A stretch of 17,935 bases of DNA from UBA9547 sp043769845 (GCA_043769845.1 JAYVIX010000290.1:1-17935); one strand, 5' to 3'; shown: positions 6,683 to 12,628, counted from the stretch's first letter. A program made the numbers and translations. The notes: generated by a model not told the origin, from the letters alone.

Positions 6683-7432
6683 ATGGCTAGACAAAATGGG
6701 ATTCTGAAAATCAAGGGCACGATTGGGGGCATGACCTTCTACAAATCGCAGGACGGTGATTTGGTGCGTGAAAAGGGCGGTGTGGATGCAAGCAGGATTG
6801 CAAATGATCCCGCTTTCGTTAGGACTCGTGAGAATGGGGAAGAATTCGGGGCATCAGGGACAGCAGGTAAAGTGTTGCGCGATGCGCTGAGACCTTTGAT
6901 GCTGAACGCTGCCGATGGGCGTGTTACCTCCCGAATCACGCAGTTGATGACGGACATACTGAAACTGGACACGACCAGCGTTAGGGGCAAAAGGACTCCA
7001 GCCGTTGGCTTGGCAGGTGCGCCTGGTAAAGCCTTATTGAAGGGGCTGAATTTCAACATCAATTCTGCATTGGGAAGCGTATTGTTCAAACCGTTTGCGG
7101 TAAACACGACTACTGGGGTCATCACTATTACTGGATTAGTACCTATCAATGACATTGCTTTTCCTGCTGGTGCAACGCACATGACCATTACGGGCGGATA
7201 TGGCAACGTCAATTTTGCTACTGGTGTGGTCGCTCTAAACTTGACCAATGCCGTGAACTTGGCTATCAATGCCGTTTCGGGTACAGTGACGTTAACGCCT
7301 ACGGCCGTTCCTGCCGGTACTGGAATCAAGGTGTATCTCTTGAAGATTGAGTTCTTCCAATTGCTGAACACGGTTCAGTATTCGCTCAAAAACGGTGCTT
7401 ACAACGCATTGGCAATCGTGGAGGTAGCATAA
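6683..7432 (+). CDS. Uncharacterised two-part protein, possibly phage-structural
   Basis: Not a named family to me, though I recall the N-terminus (MARQNGILKIKGTIGGMTFY, then REKGGVDASRIANDPAFVRT) as recurrent in Flavobacteriia and relatives. Residues 1-110 form the conserved part: a short beta unit followed by RTRENGEEFG and helices. Residues 125-235 are low-charge beta-rich sequence full of Thr, Val, Ala and Asn (GVITITGLVP, GTVTLTPTAV), like tail-fibre or surface beta-sandwich domains. There is no signal peptide. The stop overlaps the next start (TAATG), implying translational coupling with the DUF5675 gene. The layout recalls DUF6266 proteins (small N-terminal NGI...G motif, then beta domain), which is only a resemblance. 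Structural or secreted effector roles are both possible. Confidence 0.7.
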   Translation: MARQNGILKIKGTIGGMTFYKSQDGDLVREKGGVDASRIANDPAFVRTRENGEEFGASGTAGKVLRDALRPLMLNAADGRVTSRITQLMTDILKLDTTSVRGKRTPAVGLAGAPGKALLKGLNFNINSALGSVLFKPFAVNTTTGVITITGLVPINDIAFPAGATHMTITGGYGNVNFATGVVALNLTNAVNLAINAVSGTVTLTPTAVPAGTGIKVYLLKIEFFQLLNTVQYSLKNGAYNALAIVEVA

Positions 7433-7848
7433 TGGAACTGCAATTATTCAGAACCTACTTTCCGCCAAATAGCGGAACAAATGGGGAGCTTTGGTGTGGT
7501 GGGCAGCTTGTCTGCCACACCATCGAACTTCCTTGGTTGGAGAACAAACGCAGCATTTCCTGTATCCCAGAGGGGATTTACAGGCTACAAAAGCGGTTTG
7601 TTGAAAAGTTTCAATGGCATTTGGTGGTGCAAAAAGTGCCGAACAGGCAATGGATTTTAATCCACCCTGCCAATAATGCCAAGGCGCAGCTTCGCGGCTG
7701 TATTGCGCCCGTGATGAAACTGGAAAGTGCTGGCATTGGGAGTTTCTCCCGTGAGGCACTGAAAAAGCTTACTGATTTGGTTTTTCCCGCCTTGGACAAT
7801 GGCGAGGAAGTGACCCTGAAAATTTCTGTTAAACCTTTAAATTCCTGA
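7432..7848 (+). CDS. DUF5675 family protein (possible wall-acting enzyme)
   Basis: The 138-residue protein fits DUF5675, a phage-associated family: an opening beta strand (LQLFRTYFPPNSGTNGELW), CHTIELPW (28-35), the IPEGIYRL strand (45-52) and then WILIHPAN (74-81) and RGCIAP (88-93). The IHPAN...RGCI pattern resembles the His...GC layout of YkuD L,D-transpeptidases, so a Cys90/His78 catalytic pair acting on peptidoglycan is conceivable; that is inference and the function is not established. No signal peptide is seen; export, if any, would need the neighbouring membrane proteins. The gene begins in the previous stop codon and ends three bases before the next start, so the four genes form one translational unit. 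Confidence 0.75.
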   Translation: MELQLFRTYFPPNSGTNGELWCGGQLVCHTIELPWLENKRSISCIPEGIYRLQKRFVEKFQWHLVVQKVPNRQWILIHPANNAKAQLRGCIAPVMKLESAGIGSFSREALKKLTDLVFPALDNGEEVTLKISVKPLNS

Positions 7849-7851
7849 ACC

Positions 7852-8058
7852 ATGAACATTTTCCAAAGGGCAAAAGCCCCAACCCCAAAATTCTTTAAAG
7901 TGCTAAGAACTGTAGGTCTGAGCCTTGCAGCTATTGGCGGCTCTCTTTTGGCTGCCCCTGTTGCGCTTCCCGTTGCCTTGGTCACTGTGGCTGGTTATTT
8001 GACCGTGGTAGGTGGTGTGATCGGTGCCGTGAGTCAAACTGCTGTAAAAAATGAATAG
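7852..8058 (+). CDS. Small two-TM membrane protein, holin-like
   Basis: Sixty-eight residues: a basic amphipathic start (MNIFQRAKAPTPKFFKVLR), then two hydrophobic stretches (about 20-38 and 41-62) rich in Ala, Gly and Val with a Pro-containing turn (APVALPVAL). Size, topology and its place directly after the DUF5675 gene suit a holin-type or pinholin-like protein, but no sequence family is recognised. The start of the next gene lies inside its last codons (8-base overlap). Confidence 0.65.
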   Translation: MNIFQRAKAPTPKFFKVLRTVGLSLAAIGGSLLAAPVALPVALVTVAGYLTVVGGVIGAVSQTAVKNE

Positions 8059-8236
8059 CGAGAGCGGACATAACAGCACTTTATTTGGAACAATTGGCGG
8101 GACACTCTTGAGTGTCCTTGCCAGTGTTCATCTTGGAGATGTGGTAAAAACTTTTGTTTTGGCAGTGATTGGAGCTGCCACAAGCTTTACGGTATCGCTG
8201 CTCTTAAAAAAGGCAATACGATGGTTGAACAAATAA
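8051..8236 (+). CDS. Small two-TM membrane protein, holin-like, last gene of operon
   Basis: Sixty-one residues with a polar start (MNSESGHNSTLFG), two membrane segments (about 11-28 and 31-53) and a short basic tail (LLKKAIRWLNK). It differs in sequence from the gene before it; the two may form a pair like holin and antiholin, or a hetero-oligomeric pore (inference). It overlaps the previous gene by eight bases and its stop codon forms the base of the terminator stem. Confidence 0.65.
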   Translation: MNSESGHNSTLFGTIGGTLLSVLASVHLGDVVKTFVLAVIGAATSFTVSLLLKKAIRWLNK

Positions 8237-8259
8237 GGGGCTGAGAAAAGCCCCTTTTT
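8235..8259 (+). terminator. Intrinsic terminator of the nuclease/DUF5675 operon
   Basis: Perfect 8-bp stem AAGGGGCT / AGCCCCTT with a 6-base loop (GAGAAA), running into TTTTT. The convergent leftward gene ends inside the T run (stop at 8258-8260), so the hairpin may also limit that transcript, with a weaker T tract (TTATTTG) on that strand. Confidence 0.85.
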
Positions 8260-8902
8260 ACATTCCAAAACTGAAACCCATTCCTTTTGATTTTGAAATG
8301 TTTATTTTTGGTTGTTCCTCTATTTCCATTTCTATTTTTTTGTCAAGACCAAACCCGTCCGACATATCAATCACTAAAGGTTTCCTTCCTTCCAAGTAGT
8401 TGACTAGCACTCCCGATGACGAGGTATTCGTTGGTTTAGTGTTCTTTTCCAAAAATGTGAGGTAGGTTCTTATCTCGTCTTTATCTGCTCCTACTTTTTG
8501 CCCTATGAGCATCTTAAAGAAAACATCCTGAGAAAAAGGCTCAGGGAAGTTCGTGCTATATTTTGGATTCAAATATAAGTAGGGACTGACTGAAAGCTCC
8601 ATATTCTCCCCAAAAGCAATAAAATGGCTTTTGGCTGAAACCACCAACAATTCACTACTCAAATTATCCTTCAGTAGGAAGTCCTTAAATGCTTTTTTCG
8701 TCTCCGATTTCAGTAGTTGCCTGTTTCTCTTAAACTCCATTATAAAGTTCATCCCCCCAATCCTTCCAATCAAATCCCCCACCGTAGAATCCGCAGGTGT
8801 TTGTTGGAGTAGGTCAACTTTATTGTTTATTACCTTCATCTGGCAGGAAGCATACCCCAATGAGTATATAAAATCGCCTATCAATAAATTCTCGTATTTC
8901 AT
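8258..8902 (-). CDS. Hypothetical protein, possible PD-(D/E)XK-like nuclease fold
   Basis: No family recognised in this 214-residue protein. The N-terminal half shows GDLIGRIGGMNFIMEFKRNR (about 42-61), an Asp followed 13 residues later by Glu-Phe-Lys on a beta strand, which is the spacing and flavour of a PD-(D/E)XK active site; the next helix (KSETKKAFKDFLL) and strands SSELLVVSAKSHFIAFGE fit such a core. The C-terminal 60 residues are low-complexity and charged, ending KSKGMGFSFGM. The context is the left edge of element-like DNA, convergent with the phage-like operon. An orphan defence or accessory nuclease is possible; it could equally be something unrelated. Confidence 0.65.
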   Translation of the reverse strand: MKYENLLIGDFIYSLGYASCQMKVINNKVDLLQQTPADSTVGDLIGRIGGMNFIMEFKRNRQLLKSETKKAFKDFLLKDNLSSELLVVSAKSHFIAFGENMELSVSPYLYLNPKYSTNFPEPFSQDVFFKMLIGQKVGADKDEIRTYLTFLEKNTKPTNTSSSGVLVNYLEGRKPLVIDMSDGFGLDKKIEMEIEEQPKINISKSKGMGFSFGM

Positions 8903-9557
8903 CCTAAAAAGTAGTGGAACATTTTTTCAAAAGAAAGAAGAAAAAAACGAGAAAAAAAAGAAAAAAGAAAGCCATCTCCCAGTGAGGCGCACGGGACTGT
9001 CAAGGTTTTTTGGAAAAATACTACCTGACGGAGGAAGGTGGAGATTTTTTCAAAAACCCGAAGGGCTTGACCTTTACAGGCTCGTGAAGCCGAACTACTT
9101 TTGCTTTCATTTTTTATTTTTTGGTTTCCACCAGAGGGGAGATAATCGCAGTGGGACAAGCTATAAACCGCAACGGAACAGAGCGCGAGTAAGCAAGGGT
9201 GGAGATTTCCCACTGTTGCGCGCGCGGTGCTGGAGGTGGGTGAGCGAATGGCTGTTGACTGGAGCGTAGTTTACGGAGCGCAAGGAAGCGGAATGAGGGA
9301 ATCCGACCGAAGGCACTGTTCAATATACAAATATAGTTTGGCACGCTGCCACCTTGAAAAAGGGCGGTGGGGCTGGTGGCAATACAATAAACTGCGAAGC
9401 ACCTTGCTTTTTGGCGTGGTTTTTTTGCTGGGTGGGTGCTTTTGCAATGTGCCTGTTTTTCTCAGGCTTATTGCAAAAGCATTTTGGGTGGGCAGAAAGC
9501 AAAAAACATGACAAAAAGCCCCACGGGGTTGAAGGGGCAGTGTTAGCCCCTGGTAGA

Positions 9558-9650
9558 TATTTAACATAAGCAAAATTATAAACACTGCCATTCCCCTAAA
9601 ATATAGAAACTAATGGCTGGTTTTATAATGGTAGCGGCTTATGTTATATA
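9558..9650. repeat. 93-bp imperfect palindrome, attC-like geometry
   Basis: Nested complementary arms: outer 9558-9571 with 9637-9650 (13 of 14 pairs, containing AACATAAGC / GCTTATGTT), middle ATTATAAA 9575-9582 with TTTATAAT 9622-9629, and inner GCCATT 9587-9592 with AATGGC 9612-9617, around a 19-base loop. Internal loops are asymmetric (3 versus 7 bases). Size and nested arms resemble integron attC sites, and the left end ATTTAAC fits RYYYAAC, but the right end GTTATAT departs from GTTRRRY and no integrase is seen. Also, GGCAGTGTT (9536-9544) can pair with AACACTGCC (9581-9589), an alternative fold. Confidence 0.65.
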
Positions 9651-9701
9651 GCGTTCTTCATTCGTTTGCACGACCGAATGCACCTAGCCCTTTGCGGACG
9701 G

Positions 9702-9792
9702 TTTTGCAGCTTCGCTTTACAGTATCAAGTAGTGAGTAGCTAGTATTAAGACAAGAACTTTGAAGAACCAACACTGTATCTAAGCTGCAAAA
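9702..9792. repeat. Long-range 11-bp inverted repeat TTTTGCAGCTT / AAGCTGCAAAA
   Basis: Perfect arms at 9702-9712 and 9782-9792, with partial complementarity continuing outward for about 20 bases. The 69-base interior has no strong fold that I can see. Part of the same structured tract as the neighbouring palindromes. Confidence 0.6.
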
Positions 9793-9875
9793 AGGGAGTA
9801 CGCATTGGGTTGGGTGTATGAGAGAGGGCAAGTTTACCGTGCAGCTTGACGGAGCGGTAATGGATAATCGCAGGT

Positions 9876-9925
9876 GTGGCAAAAGGGAATGCCTAGTAAA
9901 AATGGGTAATCTTCCCTTTTGCTAC
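9876..9925. repeat. 14-bp-stem hairpin GCAAAAGGGAA / TTCCCTTTTGC
   Basis: Perfect 11-bp arms (9879-9889 and 9912-9922), extended by three more pairs including one G-T, with a 22-base loop. Farther out AGG (9872-9874) and CCT (9931-9933) can pair. No T run follows, so a terminator role is unlikely. Confidence 0.6.
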
Positions 9926-10005
9926 TCATGCCTCCTTGTTTTATGCTGTTAGAGGTTCTTTTTAGTACACGGCTGAGGAACGAAGCGGTGTACGGTGATA
10001 TGGCA

Positions 10006-10686
10006 TTATAAAGCTGCTATTTGGTTGATGACATGTTGGGTATTGTCCAACCCTTTGAACAAATCTTGTGGAGGATGGCCTAGCCAGTTCGTTTTTTCTA
10101 CAATCAAATTGTAATGTTTTTGGGCGTAGGATACGTCTTTTTGATGGCTGCCGTTGAAACAAAGTGGTTCGTGGTGGGCTACTCGGTTTCTGAAATCGAG
10201 GATAAGGGATAGGTCTTTGAATATGTCTTTGGGTTGTGTCCCTTTTTGCCTGTTCACAAAAATCCTGTGGAGCGTTTGCCCAGCGTAACGGAATTGCATC
10301 GGGGCGAAAAGGTTTATCCAAAAACCAAAGCTTATTGAGGCTACCAACCTGTCATGGGTGTATTTGACCCCAAGTTTTTTGATGCCATCGTTTACCTTCT
10401 TTTTTGACTTGTGCCTCCCCACTGCAAATGCAGGATTATTCAAAAATCCCGTTCCCGTGCATTGGTTTTTGAGCCATTCGGAATCGGAAAATTGGGTTTG
10501 GTAATGGGTGTCTATGGCATTGCGAAACGAGACTTCAAATAGGCTGAGGATGGCGTAAAATTCTTGGGAAAGCTGAATGTTTAGCCTGTACAGTTCCAGT
10601 GCTTTGTTTTGATCCCTATTTACTGCTCCCAAATATCTGTTGAGCCGTGCTGGGGAAAGTGCTTTTTCAAATTCAGGATAGGTCAT
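10006..10686 (-). CDS. Abi family abortive-infection protein (HEPN, Abi_2-like)
   Basis: A predicted cytoplasmic anti-phage protein of 226 residues. The hallmark is RNRVAH at 166-171 followed by HEPL, the R-x4-H motif of HEPN ribonucleases. The N-terminal AILSLFEVSFRNAIDTHY (45-62), with a helix carrying E, R and N, is the usual Abi_2/AbiD-AbiF-like opening. The middle GFWINLFAP (121-129) is also typical. Known for the family: toxic RNA cleavage or translation arrest after infection. Inferred: it acts without a partner, since no antitoxin-sized gene is adjacent. ATG at 10686. It lies downstream of the replication module on the same strand, separated by 150 bases with a hairpin. Confidence 0.88.
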   Translation of the reverse strand: MTYPEFEKALSPARLNRYLGAVNRDQNKALELYRLNIQLSQEFYAILSLFEVSFRNAIDTHYQTQFSDSEWLKNQCTGTGFLNNPAFAVGRHKSKKKVNDGIKKLGVKYTHDRLVASISFGFWINLFAPMQFRYAGQTLHRIFVNRQKGTQPKDIFKDLSLILDFRNRVAHHEPLCFNGSHQKDVSYAQKHYNLIVEKTNWLGHPPQDLFKGLDNTQHVINQIAAL

Positions 10687-10746
10687 TTTTTATTACAATG
10701 GTTTCCTTGTTGTGTTTTCCTTTTTTCCTATCTTCGCAATGTTATT

Positions 10747-10780
10747 CCCATTTGCCCCTGTCGAAAGATATGCAAATGGG
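10747..10780. repeat. Inverted repeat CCCATTTGC / GCAAATGGG between ATPase and Abi genes
   Basis: Perfect 9-bp arms with a 16-base interior, followed on the plus strand by TTTTTGCTTTTT. The T tract is on the strand opposite to the genes, so it is not an obvious terminator for the ATPase gene; it may be an operator or a leader structure for the Abi gene. Confidence 0.45.
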
Positions 10781-10836
10781 TTTTTGCTTTTTAGGAGGTG
10801 ATGCCAAAGTAACCGTATTTTTCAGTATGGCAAAAC

Positions 10837-11661
10837 TCAACCTCTCTTATCCCTACAATCTCTACCAAACGCTATTAAATTAAACATTTCCCTCATTCTA
10901 CTTCGTACTCTGCTGCCATACATATTTTCGATTTCTGTAGCAGAAAGATTGGTAGTTATGTGGGTAAACATTTTGCGTTGGACAAAGAGGTCGTAACGGC
11001 TGAGTAGGATTTCAGCCATTACGTTGCATTCGTTACCAAAGTATTTGAGGTTGTTTTCGACTCCCAAATCGTCAAAACAGTAGGCTTTTACGATGTTCTC
11101 TTGTGCATTTTTTCGGTACGACAAATGTGTGTATTTTTGGATGGTTTCGTAGCCATCTTTGATAAATTCAAAACTAATTTCTCGGCATGATTTCATGAAG
11201 AAACGGTGTTGTTGTGGGTAGAAATGATTGGTCAGGGTCATGAGGGTGGTTTTTCCACATCCGACTGGACCAGAAAGTAGGATGCCTTTTTGGAGGTTGA
11301 TATTGAATTTGGTTGCATGGGTTTGGTCTTTGATGGCGTACACAAGTAGCTTGAAGATGATTTCGTAATCGGCTGGGTGAATTGAAAAGTGGTCTCCAAA
11401 TTGTTCTTTGCCTTTTTGGTTTAGGAATTGAACGCAGTGGTCGAAGTCTAACTTCCCCCTGTTTGGACTTGCGTCCGAACTACCCCCACCCCTCTGTCCT
11501 GCGGATATCTCCCCTGGTTCAGGGGAGAATCTCTCTTCTTGTTCGATTTGTTCCAAGGTTTTACCGTTAGAGCGGCTCGGAATAGTCTTTGTCGTTTGTG
11601 GAGTGGAGCTGTCCTGCTTTAGGTTGTCGGGCATCAGGTCTTTGATGTTTTTCATGGGCAT
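10837..11661 (-). CDS. DnaC/IstB-like AAA+ ATPase of a mobile-element replication module
   Basis: A probable helicase-loader-type ATPase of 274 residues: Walker A GPVGCGKT (131-138), Walker B YCFDDLG (194-200), sensor-1-like THITTNLS (233-240) and an arginine-finger-like RVRSRM (251-256). The N-terminal 70 residues are a disordered linker; residues 45-59 (FSPEPGEISAGQRGG) are encoded by a copy of the palindromic repeat also found at 12254 and 12598, so the gene tolerates an in-frame repeat insertion. The start (ATG 11661, or 11655) overlaps the end of the DnaD-like gene by about 95 bases. Function inferred from fold and neighbours: loading of a replicative helicase onto element DNA. Confidence 0.85.
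   Translation of the reverse strand: MPMKNIKDLMPDNLKQDSSTPQTTKTIPSRSNGKTLEQIEQEERFSPEPGEISAGQRGGGSSDASPNRGKLDFDHCVQFLNQKGKEQFGDHFSIHPADYEIIFKLLVYAIKDQTHATKFNINLQKGILLSGPVGCGKTTLMTLTNHFYPQQHRFFMKSCREISFEFIKDGYETIQKYTHLSYRKNAQENIVKAYCFDDLGVENNLKYFGNECNVMAEILLSRYDLFVQRKMFTHITTNLSATEIENMYGSRVRSRMREMFNLIAFGRDCRDKRG
11488..11527. repeat. GC-rich palindromic repeat, copy A, inside the ATPase gene
   Basis: Lead sequence ACCCCTCTGTCCTGCGGA, then the hairpin CTCCCCT-ggttc-AGGGGAG (11509-11527). It aligns with copy B at 24 of 28 lead positions, all four differences being C/T. It is translated as part of the ATPase linker without breaking the frame. Confidence 0.8.
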
Positions 11662-12250
11662 TGAATTTTTCGGTGTTGGTCATCCATTTTTCTGATGCTG
11701 CTTTCCAGTCTTTCATCGGTGATTTTCCACCCACCAGCCAGCCGTTGGATTGGTAATGGTTGTAGAATTTTTTTGCTTCTGATTCGGGGAATTTTTGTTC
11801 TAAAAAAAAGAAAACTACTTCTTCAAAAGTGGGTGCGTTTTCCGTTTCTCTCTCTTTGTTTTGTTTGTTTATATTACTATAAGGTGTAAATGGCTTTACT
11901 CTTACAGCATCTGTAACGCTAGTGTTACAGGTAGTGTAAGGGTCACTGTAATAGTTACTATTACAAAAATCGTACAAGTTGACCCGTGTCCCGATGGCTG
12001 GATTATGGGATGGAATGTACTCGATATACCGCCATTCGTGTAGTTCTCGGAGACACTTTGTGTAGGTAGAAAATGAGCCAATTTTGGCGATTTTCATGAC
12101 CTCTTCCCTGACTATTGAGACGGGATTTTCGAAGCGGTTGAGGTTCCAAGTTTGGAACAATCCCATGTATAGTGATACATGGGTTGGCAATAGTTTTTGG
12201 TCTTTGGACATTATTTCAAATGTCTTGTTTAGGTGTTTGATGTAGTTCAT
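11567..12250 (-). CDS. DnaD-like replication protein
   Basis: From the ATG at 12250 the protein has 227 residues (MNYIKHLNKTFEIM). The N-terminal part, LPTHVSLYMGLFQTWN through IAKIGSFSTYTKCLRELHEW, is a winged-helix replication-initiator domain. Near the C-terminus FYNHYQSNGWLVGG then SPMKDWKAASEKW is the DnaD/phage-replication signature that binds DNA and recruits the loader. Between them is a linker rich in Thr, Ser and Asn. The frame can be extended upstream to MSAGRRGI, but those residues are encoded by repeat copy B, so the shorter start is preferred; GGAGGGG four bases before this ATG comes from the repeat. Partner by context: the ATPase next door. Confidence 0.82.
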   Translation of the reverse strand: MNYIKHLNKTFEIMSKDQKLLPTHVSLYMGLFQTWNLNRFENPVSIVREEVMKIAKIGSFSTYTKCLRELHEWRYIEYIPSHNPAIGTRVNLYDFCNSNYYSDPYTTCNTSVTDAVRVKPFTPYSNINKQNKERETENAPTFEEVVFFFLEQKFPESEAKKFYNHYQSNGWLVGGKSPMKDWKAASEKWMTNTEKFNAHEKHQRPDARQPKAGQLHSTNDKDYSEPL

Positions 12251-12253
12251 AAT

Positions 12254-12296
12254 ACCCCTCCGTCCCGCGGACACCTCCCCTTGAAATAAGGGGAGG
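12254..12296. repeat. GC-rich palindromic repeat, copy B, at the DnaD-like start
   Basis: ACCCCTCCGTCCCGCGGAC then the hairpin CCTCCCCTT-gaaat-AAGGGGAGG (12274-12296). It fills most of the 57-base gap between the excisionase-like and DnaD-like genes. On the coding strand its end reads GGAGGGG just before ATG, so the repeat supplies the ribosome-binding-site-like sequence. Confidence 0.85.
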
Positions 12297-12307
12297 ACAC
12301 GGACTGT

Positions 12308-12580
12308 TTACTTGTTGTGGATTTTTTTGGATTGCATTACTTTTTCGATGTCGGCTAGGGAGTAGTAGACTACTCCGCCTATTTTGGTATAGGGTAGTGT
12401 GCCGTTGATGCGGAGATTCTGCAATGTGCCGGGTGAGATTTTCAGGAGCTTCCTCACTTCTGGGGATTTGATCCACTGCGGTTGGTCGGCTGTCTTTTCT
12501 TTGATGATTTCTTTGAGTTCTACTAGTAGGTCTCTTTTGAAACGCATGAGGTCTTCTTTGGTGATTATTTCTACTGCCAT
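12308..12580 (-). CDS. Excisionase-type helix-turn-helix protein
   Basis: A 90-residue protein of the HTH_17/excisionase kind widespread in Bacteroidota mobile elements. An N-terminal helix (MRFKRDLLVELKEIIKEK) is followed by the winged helix: WIKSPEVRKLLKISPGTLQN (about 36-55), the recognition segment LRINGTLPYTKIGGVVYYS and DIEKVMQS. Family role: DNA binding for excision or regulation; often the first gene of the replication module, as here (then DnaD-like, then ATPase, leftward). ATG at 12580. Confidence 0.88.
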   Translation of the reverse strand: MAVEIITKEDLMRFKRDLLVELKEIIKEKTADQPQWIKSPEVRKLLKISPGTLQNLRINGTLPYTKIGGVVYYSLADIEKVMQSKKIHNK

Positions 12581-12597
12581 GTTTTAGTATTTAGTTA

Positions 12598-12628
12598 ACC
12601 CCTCTCTATCTCCCCTAATACAGGGGAG
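12598..12628. repeat. GC-rich palindromic repeat, copy C (short form)
   Basis: ACCCCTCTCTATCTCCCCT then the loop AATAC and AGGGGAG. It lacks about nine bases of the lead present in copies A and B but keeps the ACCCCTC start and the hairpin. It lies just upstream of the excisionase-like gene. Confidence 0.75.

Larger units (their letters stand above)
8903..10005. other. 1.1-kb non-coding, hairpin-rich region (mobile-element-like)
   Basis: No open frame here looks like protein: the frames found are short, overlapping and rich in Cys, Trp, Arg and Pro. From the left: an A-rich stretch (8930-8970); a block whose reverse strand reads like the conserved non-coding DNA I associate with Bacteroidota conjugative elements (CTTCACGAGCCTGTAAAGG and CTGACGGAGGAAGG-type segments, 8975-9110); a long inverted repeat CAGTGGGA / TCCCACTG (9150-9222); AGGGGC / GCCCCT (9533-9551); and then the palindromes listed separately at 9558-9933. 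GTACAC / GTGTAC (9965-9993) closes it just before the Abi gene stop. The 11-mer GATAATCGCAG occurs twice (9141 and 9863), each time ahead of a hairpin. The element link is from memory. Confidence 0.5.

Noticed and set aside
6739..7371. 210-residue leftward open frame opposite the 249-residue gene
   Set aside because: It is fully antisense to a gene that is tightly coupled to its neighbours, has no family-like motifs and its composition mirrors the sense codons.
6683..8236. Diversity-generating retroelement with the beta-rich protein as variable target
   Set aside because: No reverse transcriptase, no template-like repeat of the gene's 3' end and no adenine-biased variable tract were seen in the window.
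8631..9269. 212-residue rightward frame crossing from the orphan gene into the non-coding region
   Set aside because: The first half is antisense to the 8258-8902 gene and the second half is low-complexity Lys/Glu and Arg/Phe sequence; no domain.
9227..9591. Overlapping 60-106-residue frames on both strands, one with a hydrophobic stretch
   Set aside because: Rich in Cys, Trp, Arg and Pro, mutually overlapping, without ribosome-binding sites or recognisable families; typical chance frames in GC-richer non-coding DNA.
9558..9650. A true integron attC site
   Set aside because: The right box GTTATAT does not fit GTTRRRY, only one site is visible and there is no integron integrase or cassette array; kept only as attC-like geometry.
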